Positions 34,193-41,347 are shown, counted from the stretch's first letter. The stretch: DNA of 43,738 nucleotides from an uncultured Lachnospiraceae bacterium (GCA_910580195.1 CAJTWA010000039.1:1-43738); one strand, 5' to 3'. The notes: a model not told the origin generated them from the sequence alone. Numbers and translations: made by a program.

Positions 34193-35089
34193 TCAGGGCT
34201 CCCCTTCTTCTGGGAGGGCGGGGAGCTTGCAGCCGGATGTGTGGAAGGCCTTTGGGGAGATTCCGTAGAACTTGCGGAATGCCCGCAGGAAGGTGGAATA
34301 GTCGGAAAAACCGCACATGGAGGCTGCTTTCAGCACAGGCACGTCCTCTTGGATTAAGTCCTTGGCGTGCAGCAGCCGTTTCTGCTGGACGTAGGCGTGG
34401 AGGGTATAGCCGGTGTGCTCCTTGAATTTGTGCATAAGGTAATATTTGCTCACATAAAACTGCTGGGAGAGCGCTTCGTTGGACAAGTCCTTGTCTAAAT
34501 GCAGGTTGATATAAGCCAAAATGTCCGCAATCTGGCTGCCATGCTGGGAAGGGATGTTTTCCTGCGGGCAGGATTCCGGCAGGAATACCCGGTTAATGTA
34601 GACCATAAGCTGCAGGAAATAAGCTTGGCTTAAGGCTTCGTGGCCGAATTCCACGCTGGCGAGGGAGTTTTCCAATTGCTGCAGGATGGACTGGATGTCT
34701 GCCTGCAATTGGGGCTTTAGGCGGATTAAGCTGAAGCGTTTTTCCGTGGCGGTAGTAAAGCACTGGGACAAGTCGCAGGAGCGGTCTTTCTGTTCCTTGA
34801 TAAATTCCGGCTGCAGCCAAATCACAACCCGCTCATAGGGGACGCTTGGGTCAATGACAGGCTTGTGGATGTCGTGGTTGTTGACAAGGAGGATGTCCCA
34901 AGGCTTTAAGTCGTAGGCTTTCCCTTCCACCAAGTAGGTGGCGTTGCCGGACAGGAAAATAATGATTTTGTTGAAATCGTGGTAATGGAATTCAAATTCT
35001 TGTTTTTTTTTATCTTTTAAATGGAACAGGCGGAAATTCTGGTGCAGGTATCCGGCCTGTTTTTCTTTTTTTTCAGGTGCATAATCCAA
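34193..35089 (-). CDS. AraC family transcriptional regulator
   Basis: A 298-residue regulator. The N-terminal half is a cupin-like sensor domain (FEFHYHDFNKIIIFLSGNAT, YDLKPWDILLVNNHDIHKP). The C-terminal 100 residues hold two helix-turn-helix motifs: DLSNEALSQQFYVSKYYLMHKF and VLKAASMCGFSDYSTFLRAF, followed by FRKFYGISPKAF, the typical AraC/XylS end. The sensor ligand is unknown. TTG start at 35089 (minus strand) with GGAGGG six bases upstream. It is transcribed away from the dapF-like gene; a TAGGGCGTG inverted repeat lies in the divergent region. Confidence 0.9.
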   Translation of the reverse strand: MDYAPEKKEKQAGYLHQNFRLFHLKDKKKQEFEFHYHDFNKIIIFLSGNATYLVEGKAYDLKPWDILLVNNHDIHKPVIDPSVPYERVVIWLQPEFIKEQKDRSCDLSQCFTTATEKRFSLIRLKPQLQADIQSILQQLENSLASVEFGHEALSQAYFLQLMVYINRVFLPESCPQENIPSQHGSQIADILAYINLHLDKDLSNEALSQQFYVSKYYLMHKFKEHTGYTLHAYVQQKRLLHAKDLIQEDVPVLKAASMCGFSDYSTFLRAFRKFYGISPKAFHTSGCKLPALPEEGEP

Positions 35090-35123
35090 AGCAATCCCTC
35101 CTAGTAAAAGTTTGTTTTCGTGT

Positions 35124-35165
35124 TAGGGCGTGGAGATGTGGGAATGAATTTTCAAACACGCCCTA
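35124..35165. promoter_or_regulatory. Inverted repeat upstream of the AraC gene
   Basis: TAGGGCGTG (35124-35132) and CACGCCCTA (35157-35165) form a perfect 9-bp inverted repeat with a 24-base gap, 35 bp upstream of the AraC start. It could be an autoregulatory operator or a hairpin. The remaining sequence up to 35436 shows no gene with a ribosome binding site. Confidence 0.5.
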
Positions 35166-35436
35166 GGGCGTATGTTTTGCCTTAAATAAATAGGAAAGGC
35201 TGTGTTGCCATGAAGCGTGGAAGCCGGTAGTTTTCCCTTCTGCCTGCTGCAGCGATTGTTTCACGTTATACCTGTGGGCTAAATGATTTGCCAGCAGGCT
35301 TCTGCGTTTTTAAGAGAGGCAGCAAAACATTTGGAAAATAAGCAAGCTTCCGAGTATATGCAGATTATACAGCACTTTTTACAATGTTTCAAGCAGTTTA
35401 TTTGGTGTTATATGCAAAAAGAATGGAATAGAATAA

Positions 35437-35626
35437 GGATATGGAAATGGAAAAAGAACTGTTCTGGAGCGTGTTGGAAATTAAAGAAAGGATATGGGAA
35501 AAGAACTGTTCTGGAGCGTGTTGGAAATAAAGAAAGGATATGGGAAAAGAACTGTTCTGGGGTGTGTTGGAAATAAAGAAAGGATATGGGAAAAGGATTA
35601 TTCTGGAACGTGTTGGAAAGAAGAAA
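35437..35626. repeat. 46-bp tandem repeat upstream of the dapF-like gene, four copies
   Basis: Units starting GGATATGG begin at 35437 (longer, 53 bp), 35490, 35536 and 35582. The first three contain the palindrome AGAACTGTTCT (35455-35465, 35502-35512, 35548-35558); the fourth has lost it. The apparent ORF across the repeats is not coding in character. Confidence 0.88.
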
Positions 35627-35640
35627 GGAAGGTTAAGCAT

Positions 35641-36486
35641 ATGGAAGGTATCACAATGAAAAAATACCATGGGCTTGGGAATGACTATTTGGTGCTGGAC
35701 CCAAACAAAAATGATTTCACATTGCAGACGAGGAATATTGAAATGCTCTGCCGGAGGAATTTCGGGGTAGGCGCGGACGGATTGTTGTACGGCCCTCTGT
35801 TAGAGGATGGGAAGATGAAGGTGCGGATTTTTAACCCGGACGGCTCAGAGGCGGAAAAGAGCGGGAACGGGGTGCGGATTTTTGCAAAATACCTGCTGGA
35901 CGAGGGCTATGTAAATGGGGACACATGCACCATTTGCACATTGGCCGGGGACGTGGAGGCAGAATTTGTCAAAAAAGACGGGAGCGTGGTCCGGGCAAAT
36001 ATGGGAAAGCCGATGTATGCCGGAAAGGAGCTGCCCCTTGCCGGCCTCGGAGGGGAAATTGTAAACGAACACCTTAAGTTCCATGGCAACGACTACAATA
36101 CGACCTGCCTTTCCGTGGGGAACCCCAACTGCGTGATTATGATGGAGGAGGTAACGCCTAAGAAAGCCCGGGAATTAGGGCCGTATGTGGAAGGCGCAGC
36201 CTATTTTCCGGGGCGGACCAACATGTCGATTTGCAAAGTCATTGACCGGGGAAATATTGCCATTGAAATCTATGAGCGGGGCGCAGGGTACACGCTGGCG
36301 TCTGGGACCGGAGCCTGCGCGGCGGCAGCAGCGGCAAAGCGGATGGGGCTTGTGGATGGGAATGTCACCGTGCATATGCAGGGGGGAGATTTAGCCATTG
36401 AGATACAGGAGGATGGAACCATTTACATGACAGGGAGCGTAGGGACGGTAGGGACCTTTACCTTGGCGGAGAATTTTTTTGCATGA
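35641..36486 (+). CDS. dapF: Diaminopimelate epimerase-family protein lacking both catalytic cysteines
   Basis: A 281-residue DapF-fold protein. Conserved elements: KKYHGLGNDYLVLDP, RRNFGVGADGLLYGP, FNPDGSEAEKSGNGVR, SVGNPNCVIMMEE, YERGAGYTLASGTGACAAAAA and a C-terminal MTGSVGTVGTFTL. DapF normally interconverts LL- and meso-DAP with two cysteines, in the motifs CGNG and ACGTGA. Here both are serine (S74 in SGNG, codon AGC; S221 in ASGTGA, codon TCT). The ancestral reaction by the standard two-thiol mechanism is therefore unlikely. ATG 35641 (AAGGAAGG eight bases upstream) supplies the full first beta strand; ATG 35656 is the alternative. Confidence 0.88.
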   Translation: MEGITMKKYHGLGNDYLVLDPNKNDFTLQTRNIEMLCRRNFGVGADGLLYGPLLEDGKMKVRIFNPDGSEAEKSGNGVRIFAKYLLDEGYVNGDTCTICTLAGDVEAEFVKKDGSVVRANMGKPMYAGKELPLAGLGGEIVNEHLKFHGNDYNTTCLSVGNPNCVIMMEEVTPKKARELGPYVEGAAYFPGRTNMSICKVIDRGNIAIEIYERGAGYTLASGTGACAAAAAAKRMGLVDGNVTVHMQGGDLAIEIQEDGTIYMTGSVGTVGTFTLAENFFA

Positions 36487-36521
36487 AAACAGGATAGTCC
36501 TTTGGAACAAAGTGTGCACAA

Positions 36522-36549
36522 TTGACAAAGTGCGCACTTTTGTTATAAT
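36522..36549 (+). promoter_or_regulatory. Strong promoter with a 14-bp palindromic operator in the spacer
   Basis: TTGACA (36522-36527), a 16-bp spacer and TATAAT (36544-36549) with an extended -10 TG at 36541. AAAGTGCGCACTTT at 36527-36540 is a perfect 14-bp palindrome lying between -35 and -10. A related half, AAAGTGTGCACA, precedes the -35. Bound repressor would block RNA polymerase. Confidence 0.8.
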
Positions 36550-36572
36550 GGGATACGAAGGAGATGGTAAAA

Positions 36573-36731
36573 ATGTTAATGGAACAGGCTGCGGCAGCAA
36601 GGCGGATATACAGGTATTTCTTTCAATGGAGGGCGCCGGGGCGTGCCCATCCACAAACGCGTAGGATGCTTTGCCCTTTGCGGGGTACCTATAAGCGGCG
36701 GATATCCATTCTGTTTGGGAATCCCAGATAA
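36573..36731 (+). CDS. Arg-rich 52-residue ORF upstream of the potassium channel
   Basis: ATG 36573 follows AAGGAG and encodes MLMEQAAAARRIYRYFFQWR and so on, ending ILFGNPR. It has about 11 Arg, few acidic residues and one Cys. It starts 24 bases after the -10 of a strong promoter. Its TAA (36729-36731) directly abuts the ATG of the channel gene, so it may act as a coupling leader peptide or be a small protein in its own right. No family is recognised. Confidence 0.55.
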   Translation: MLMEQAAAARRIYRYFFQWRAPGRAHPQTRRMLCPLRGTYKRRISILFGNPR

Positions 36732-38309
36732 ATGAAAATAAGGAAAAAAATCTACCTGTATTTTATAATTGCTGTAGCATTGCTATATGTAGGCCTGTTA
36801 ACTATCCTTTATTATTCAGAATCTGCCAACAGCAATGCAATGATCCAGACATTCGGGGACGCCTTCTGGTATTCCTTAGTGACATTGACTACCGTGGGAT
36901 ATGGGGACCTGATACCGGTGACGCCATTGGGGCATGCGGTGGGGATGGTCTTCGTGCTGCTGTCTGCCGGGATTATGGTGACAATGCTGGGGGCGGCCGT
37001 ATCGTTTATTACCAGCGAAGGGATGCCGGTCCTGATGCTCCGCCTGCAGAAACGGAAAAACTGGTATTATTTCGCAGACTGCGGGGCGGAATCTAATGCG
37101 CTTGCGGCGAATATCTACAAAGAAGACCCAAAGGCCCTGATTATTTTCGGGGAAAAAAGGGATGGGCAGGGGGAAATCCCCAATTACCCCTGCATGTACT
37201 TAAATATTTCCTTGGATAAGGTTGTGGCAAAAAAGAAGGGGATCGGTACAAAATGCAAGGTGTTCCTGATGAAAGAAAATGACATCGGCGCCAACAGGCG
37301 GGCGGGGAACCTGCATGAGCTTCCGGTGGAGGTGTATGCGAGGACAACCTACGGGCAGGATAAGCTTTCTGGCAATATCAATTTTTTCCACAGCTATGAG
37401 TGCTGCGCAAGGCAGTACTGGCGATCTAAGCCCTTGTGCAGGCATGAAACTTCAATTGTGCTCATTGGGTTTGGGAATTATGGGCGCAGCATTTTGGAGC
37501 GGGCAATCTTGACTAATATCGTTTCCGTGGAACAGCATGTGGCGTACCATGTTTTTGGCGATGCCAAGGAGTTCCTTGCAGTGCATTACCGCCTAGGGGA
37601 GCTGTTTTCCTTGGGCAAGGAATCGGAGGAAAGAGATTCCCTGATTTTCCATACCGGGACTTGGGCAGAGAACCACTCCATCATAGAACAGGCTGGCCGC
37701 ATTATTATCTGTGAGGATGATGAGCAAAGCGGCTGGCGCATTTTCTGGACATTGAATAAATACTATAAAGCCTGTGGGCGCATTGACCTGCGCAGCAGCT
37801 GGAAAGCCCCGGGAATCTCATGTTTTGGGACGAATGAGGAAATTTATACCCCAAAACAAATCATCCGTACAAGCCTGAATAAAGCGGCCGTCACAATCAA
37901 TGAGATTTTCCGCAGGTCCGTTTCCTACCCGACCCTTAGCTGGGATGAATTGGATGACCTGCACCGGCAGTCTAAAATCGTAGCGGCGGACCACCTGCTG
38001 ATGAAGACGAGGATTCTTCTGGGGGATGAAACAATTACCGAATTGAACCCCTCCTTGGTCCAGAGGGCATATTTCCAATATTGCAAGACAAAGCATTTGG
38101 AAGGCATGAGGGAAACATACCGTAAGCTGGACCATATGCGGTGGCTTAGGTTTTATATTTTTTATAATTGGGGCTACGGGCCTGCCCGGGATGATGTGGC
38201 AAGGCAGCACCCGATGCTGTGCCAGTATGAGGAACTGACCTTGGAGCAGCGGAAGGAGCGGGATGCGGCTTGGGAATTGATGGGGAATATTTCGGCAGAG
38301 CTTAAATAA
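36732..38309 (+). CDS. Potassium channel with Rossmann (RCK/TrkA-N-like) and RyR domains
   Basis: A 525-residue membrane protein. Two TM helices (about 7-28 and 70-97) flank a pore with the selectivity filter TVGYGD. The cytoplasmic part begins with a degenerate nucleotide-fold segment (NWYYFADCGAESNALAANIY). A second Rossmann-like domain has IVLIGFGNYGRSILERAI (GxGxxG). The C-terminus resembles the bacterial RyR domain: LDHMRWLRFYIFYNWGYG, then LCQYEELTLEQRKERDAAW. Such channels are gated by ligand binding to the cytosolic domains. The start codon abuts the upstream small ORF and has no good ribosome binding site of its own, implying translational coupling. Confidence 0.85.
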   Translation: MKIRKKIYLYFIIAVALLYVGLLTILYYSESANSNAMIQTFGDAFWYSLVTLTTVGYGDLIPVTPLGHAVGMVFVLLSAGIMVTMLGAAVSFITSEGMPVLMLRLQKRKNWYYFADCGAESNALAANIYKEDPKALIIFGEKRDGQGEIPNYPCMYLNISLDKVVAKKKGIGTKCKVFLMKENDIGANRRAGNLHELPVEVYARTTYGQDKLSGNINFFHSYECCARQYWRSKPLCRHETSIVLIGFGNYGRSILERAILTNIVSVEQHVAYHVFGDAKEFLAVHYRLGELFSLGKESEERDSLIFHTGTWAENHSIIEQAGRIIICEDDEQSGWRIFWTLNKYYKACGRIDLRSSWKAPGISCFGTNEEIYTPKQIIRTSLNKAAVTINEIFRRSVSYPTLSWDELDDLHRQSKIVAADHLLMKTRILLGDETITELNPSLVQRAYFQYCKTKHLEGMRETYRKLDHMRWLRFYIFYNWGYGPARDDVARQHPMLCQYEELTLEQRKERDAAWELMGNISAELK

Positions 38310-38318
38310 AGGATTGTT

Positions 38319-38436
38319 GTGAAAACTACATTTCCATCCCAATTTGGGCCTGGATGGAAGGGGATGGGTGGGTTACTGCGAAAGCTGCATTTCCATCCCA
38401 ATTTGGGCCTGGATGGAAAGGGATGGGCAGCCGCTA
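38319..38436. repeat. Intergenic 59-bp tandem repeat, two copies
   Basis: CATTTCCATCCCAATTTGGG begins at 38329 and again at 38388. Each unit can form a hairpin: TTCCATCC (38332-38339) with GGATGGAA (38352-38359). It follows the channel gene directly. Confidence 0.88.
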
Positions 38437-38445
38437 TGGAATATG

Positions 38446-38488
38446 CAGCACCGCGGCCCCCTGCTGGTGGCAGGGGGCCGCGGTGCTG
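38446..38488. terminator. Perfect 19-bp GC-rich hairpin downstream of the channel gene
   Basis: CAGCACCGCGGCCCCCTGC (38446-38464) pairs perfectly with 38470-38488 around a TGGTG loop. No T-run follows, so it may be a factor-assisted terminator, an mRNA 3'-end stabiliser or a remnant of an element end. Confidence 0.6.
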
Positions 38489-38496
38489 TGTGTATA

Positions 38497-38543
38497 GGGG
38501 GCGTGCCCGGCTATACGTGCGATTTATAAGATATGTTAATCAG
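38497..38543 (+). repeat. 47-bp inverted repeat, left copy
   Basis: GGGGGCGTGCCCGGCTATAC to ...GTTAATCAG is perfectly complementary to 40087-40133. The truncated TPR-like frame starts at its inner edge. Confidence 0.9.
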
Positions 38544-38884
38544 CAAAATTATGTTTTTGGTGGCGCATTGTACGGGATGATGTTTTTATTGATTTCAAGA
38601 GGAATTCATTGGGGATGGTGTACAGCCTGTTCCCGGGGGATAACCCTTATTACAGCCCAGAACTGGCAATTGCGCCTTATGAGCGTGCGCTTGCGCTTAG
38701 CAGGGAAGGGAAAAGGATGGGGGACATCTGCCTGTCCCTTGCGGACCTGCATTATGCCTGTAAACATTACAAAGAGGCTCGGGCAGCATGTGAAAAAGCC
38801 ACTGGGCATATAGATTGGGTTTCTATGCTATGGAGGGACGAATTGTTAGTAAAGATATCCCAAGCAGAGGGGCAGGAACCCTGA
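38540..38884 (+). pseudogene. 5'-truncated TPR-like gene remnant
   Basis: The frame is open from 38540, right at the inner edge of the left 47-bp repeat, and ends at 38884. No start codon with a ribosome binding site is present (the first candidates are TTG 38609 and ATG 38615). The sequence includes DDVFIDFKRNSLGMVYSLFP, then AIAPYERALALSREGKRMG and LADLHYACKHYKEARAACEKA, the helix-turn-helix spacing of a tetratricopeptide repeat. It is best read as the 3' end of a gene cut by rearrangement. Confidence 0.5.
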
Positions 38885-39049
38885 GCCATTTCCGTTTGGC
38901 AAAGTTGCCGCTGTTGCCATTTCAAGCCCGTTCCTGTTCCCGTACCCTCCCTTATATTTTTACATACTATTTTATAAACCATAGGCAACAGCAACAGACA
39001 ACATTCCATAAAAAAGATTCCGGAATATAGAAATTTCAACGGAAAACAA
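38885..39049. other. Gap with no recognised feature
   Basis: Between the TPR-like remnant and the duplicated promoter module I see only AT-rich sequence and a weak TTGGCAAAG/TTGCC inverted pair. No ORF with a ribosome binding site is present. Confidence 0.5.
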
Positions 39050-39152
39050 TACAAAAATATTGCATATTCCACAAAAAACAGATATAATAAAAACGTTGCA
39101 AGTAATTCAAAAGGGATTTTAAGCCACCCAAAAAGAAAAACTAAAAAAACGA

Positions 39153-39181
39153 TTGACAGGAAAAACAGAAATGATTATAAT
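39153..39181 (+). promoter_or_regulatory. Consensus SigA promoter of lipoprotein gene 1
   Basis: TTGACA (39153-39158), exactly 17 bp and TATAAT (39176-39181). The surrounding sequence from about 39050 is duplicated at about 43103. Transcription should start within the AAGAG tract. Confidence 0.85.
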
Positions 39182-39185
39182 TTTG

Positions 39186-39230
39186 AAGAGAAGAGAAGAG
39201 AAGAGAAGAGAAGAGAAGAGAAGAGAAGAG
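39186..39230 (+). repeat. (AAGAG)9 simple sequence repeat at the transcription start
   Basis: Nine perfect AAGAG units followed by AAG, beginning five bases after the -10. The paralogous locus at 43238 has only one unit, so the tract is variable. Confidence 0.97.
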
Positions 39231-39232
39231 AA

Positions 39233-39345
39233 GCTGTAGTAAGGCTTTTTACCATATAAGAGCCCCGAGCGATATTAATCGAACGGGAAGAAATAAGACT
39301 GCGCAATGGCATTTTGGGAAGCCAATTGCGGAGTCTAAATTTGCG
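39233..39345 (+). ncRNA. Structured 5' leader, copy 1
   Basis: The 113-nt sequence is nearly identical to 43245-43357. It can form CCCG (39264-39267)/CGGG (39284-39287) plus CGAT/ATCG around an AG/AA internal loop. A second hairpin is AGACT (39296-39300)/AGTCT (39332-39336) with CGCAAT/ATTGCG and GGC/GCC inside. It matches no riboswitch class I recognise. It lies between the promoter and the lipoprotein start. Confidence 0.6.
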
Positions 39346-39399
39346 TAAAAAAACAAAAAATGAGGAAATGTTTCTTTTATATTGAAGGAGGAAAAGATT

Positions 39400-40023
39400 A
39401 TGAAAAGATTTCGGATTCGGAATGGTGTAGCAGCAATTATTATTATATCAATGGTAATAGTTGCTGGATGCGGCAAGGGCACTTCTTCTTCAACAGATGA
39501 TGTGAAGCCGGATAAGGACACAACAGCTGTTGAAGAGAATGATACAAAAGATGATGCAAATGACCAGCAGGACTCTGAGGATGCAAAGGCAGATTCGTCC
39601 GAACAGGAGCAGCAGGGAGATGTTGCTGATGGCGATGATGCAGCTGGCAGCAGTGAGTTGAATGAATATGGAATTCCTGAAGACTTGATGCAGGAGTTAT
39701 ATGACTGTGTCAAAGAGTCGGTGTTGACTGGATACATTGAACCTAATGGAATTGATCCGGCTGAGTTTCAGTGGCCTGGGGATGATGTTGTATGGCACTA
39801 TTTGGCAATTATGTATTTGAATTATTTATCTACGGGTTCCATCTATGATACTACAAACTTCGGTTTTGAGAAACCAGAGGATTCAGTATGTCAATTGATG
39901 AATTCAATATTTGATGGGATGGTAGAGTGGGAACAAACAGTTCAAAAAAAAGCTTATAAGCTAGCTATAACTACCTCGCCAATGAGCAAATTAATTCCTG
40001 AAAATATTGATTTCACTGATTGA
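39400..40023 (+). CDS. Lipoprotein of unknown function, paralogue 1
   Basis: A 207-residue lipoprotein. The signal peptide MKRFRIRNGVAAIIIISMVI ends in lipobox VAGC (Cys 24). An acidic, Ser/Asp/Glu-rich linker of about 65 residues (with DDVKPDKDTTAVEEND) precedes a C-terminal domain of about 120 residues with ELNEYGIPEDLMQELYDCVK. I do not recognise that domain. AAGGAGG lies eight bases before ATG 39400. Promoter, leader and N-terminus are shared with the gene at 43412, but the C-terminal domains differ. Confidence 0.8.
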   Translation: MKRFRIRNGVAAIIIISMVIVAGCGKGTSSSTDDVKPDKDTTAVEENDTKDDANDQQDSEDAKADSSEQEQQGDVADGDDAAGSSELNEYGIPEDLMQELYDCVKESVLTGYIEPNGIDPAEFQWPGDDVVWHYLAIMYLNYLSTGSIYDTTNFGFEKPEDSVCQLMNSIFDGMVEWEQTVQKKAYKLAITTSPMSKLIPENIDFTD

Positions 40024-40086
40024 CTGATGGAGGTTACCTCTAGTTGGACTGAATATCCAATATAGAGGCAGATGGAAAATTCTAGA

Positions 40087-40133
40087 CTGATTAACATATC
40101 TTATAAATCGCACGTATAGCCGGGCACGCCCCC
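40087..40133 (-). repeat. 47-bp inverted repeat, right copy
   Basis: Exact reverse complement of 38497-38543. It starts 64 bp after the lipoprotein stop. Confidence 0.9.
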
Positions 40134-40151
40134 CGCACCGGAGCAAGAGGC

Positions 40152-40174
40152 GAGGCGGACATCAAGTCCGCCTC
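40152..40174 (+). terminator. Probable terminator after lipoprotein gene 1
   Basis: GAGGCGGAC (40152-40160), loop ATCAA and GTCCGCCTC (40166-40174) form a perfect 9-bp stem followed by TTGTTC. It is about 130 bp after the stop codon. Confidence 0.6.
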
Positions 40175-40275
40175 TTGTTCAGAAAACCGCTAAAATGCGT
40201 GGAAATATTATTTTTTACACTATGGAATATCGAAAACGCAGCAACTCCAACTAAAAAAACGATAACAGCCTATGC

Positions 40276-40561
40276 TTGGGTGCGTTTTTTAATACGTTTT
40301 CGATTTATCAAGTGCTGCCGGAGTTGATTAAGCTGTGGGGGCTGAATGTGAAGACGGATGCGGAGGCTAAAAAAACTTCGCCCAACAGAGCGGGAGATGA
40401 CTACGCCGCTGTTCCTGCTCCGGTGTGTGCAGCTTGGGATTTCTATGGCGGATATGGAGTTTTTGTTTATTGGGCTGGTAAATGATATGTAAACGGAGCA
40501 GGTAAATGACGGGTATCGCTACTGTGAGCCGGGGACGCAGGAGGATATGGATCGGTTCTAA
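40276..40561 (+). pseudogene. Phage tail assembly chaperone-like gene remnant
   Basis: Frame 1 gives YQVLPELIKLWGLNVKTDAE, running into KKTSPN after a seven-A run. The continuation is in frame 2 as TEREMTTPLFLLRCVQLGIS, MADMEFLFIGLVNDM, an in-frame TAA, then TEQVNDGYRY and TQEDMDRF before the final stop. The combined sequence resembles siphovirus small tail proteins found before the tape-measure gene. One frameshift and one nonsense codon show that it is dead. The start is not preserved; neighbouring phage genes are missing. Confidence 0.6.
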
Positions 40562-40657
40562 ATCTGATTGATATGGCGGCCTTTTTCTGATATGATTGGT
40601 AGTGGGAAAAGGCTGTCTGGTGACAGCGGTAGATTGGAATTTATAAAGGAGATGACT

Positions 40658-41071
40658 ATGCTTGATAAAATACCAGATAGAGAGGAAATGACAACGTTAG
40701 TTGGAAAATCTTTATATGAAATATGGAATAAATTATGTGTATTAATTGATGAAAAATATGATATGGATTGTTTGTGGGATAAAGGTGGTAAAGCATGGAC
40801 ATATGAATATAAATACCGTCGTGGCGGTAAAACATTGTGTGCGTTATACGCAAGAGAAGGATGTGTAGGCTTTATGGTTATTCTGGGAAAAGATGAACGA
40901 TTTAAATTTGAAAATAATAGGGAAAATTATTCTACGGAGGTTCAAAGAATATATGATGAAGCTAAAACTTACCATGATGGAAAATGGATCATGTTTGAGC
41001 CGGTAGATACTTCTATGTTTGATGATTTCATGAGGTTATTAGGTATCAAAAGAAAGCCAAATAGAAAATAA
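40658..41071 (+). CDS. DUF3788 family protein
   Basis: A 137-residue cytoplasmic protein. LVGKSLYEIWNKLCVLIDEKY, WTYEYKYRRGGKTLCALYARE and FMVILGKDERFKFENN match the DUF3788 layout (helix, then W-x-Y-x-Y-x-x-R-x-x-K-T-L-C). No function is known for the family. AAAGGAG at 40645-40651 sets the start at ATG 40658; the TTG at 40568 is an extension into the phage remnant. Base composition is markedly AT-richer than the core genes upstream, indicating acquired DNA. Confidence 0.8.
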   Translation: MLDKIPDREEMTTLVGKSLYEIWNKLCVLIDEKYDMDCLWDKGGKAWTYEYKYRRGGKTLCALYAREGCVGFMVILGKDERFKFENNRENYSTEVQRIYDEAKTYHDGKWIMFEPVDTSMFDDFMRLLGIKRKPNRK

Positions 41072-41092
41072 TTGATGAAAAGGGAGCTGAAG

Positions 41093-41248
41093 ATGAAAAA
41101 AATTATAGATTTTATCGAAGAAAATGTAAATGGTAGAACACTGTTTACAAAAGAATTAGTTTACAAACTAGAGGATGGTGCATTAGAGGGTGTATATTCT
41201 GACCAGATTTCTTTTTCAAATTTAAAATATTCACCAACCCCCACTTGA
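41093..41248 (+). CDS. Small ORF, 51 residues, possibly truncated
   Basis: ATG 41093 follows GGGAG and encodes MKKIIDFIEENVNGRTLFTK, then VYKLEDGALEGVYSDQISFS, ending in SPTPT. The stop lies inside a CCCCACTT/AAGTGGGG hairpin, so the natural C-terminus was probably lost when that sequence was inserted. It begins 21 bp after the DUF3788 stop, suggesting a former two-gene operon. No family recognised. Confidence 0.5.
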   Translation: MKKIIDFIEENVNGRTLFTKELVYKLEDGALEGVYSDQISFSNLKYSPTPT

Positions 41249-41255
41249 AGTGGGG
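41239..41255. mobile_element. Short GC hairpin resembling an IS200/IS605-type end
   Basis: CCCCACTT-G-AAGTGGGG is a perfect 8-bp stem with one unpaired base, in very AT-rich DNA, and it interrupts the end of the preceding small ORF. IS200/IS605 elements have subterminal hairpins of this kind, but no transposase or TnpB frame is present. At most this is a remnant. Confidence 0.3.
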
Positions 41256-41347
41256 TTTGTGATTAGTTCTGATAGTTTTCCGCCATTTGTTTCAATAGAA
41301 AAATAATCAATATGTAGCCAATATTTTGTGATTTTCCTTTTGGTTCT

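Noticed and set aside
34093..34425. Plus-strand ORF opposite the AraC gene
   Set aside because: It has no ribosome binding site, overlaps the terminator and is antisense to a clear helix-turn-helix coding region.
35437..35626. CRISPR-like regular repeats
   Set aside because: The units are contiguous 46-bp tandem copies without unique spacers, and there are no cas genes.
39233..39345. Assignment of the leader to a known riboswitch (cobalamin, c-di-GMP, glycine)
   Set aside because: None of the class-defining conserved blocks could be matched by eye.
39249..39737. Minus-strand ORF opposite the leader and lipoprotein 1
   Set aside because: No ribosome binding site; a similar ORF opposite the second copy simply reflects the duplicated sequence and acidic-linker codon bias.
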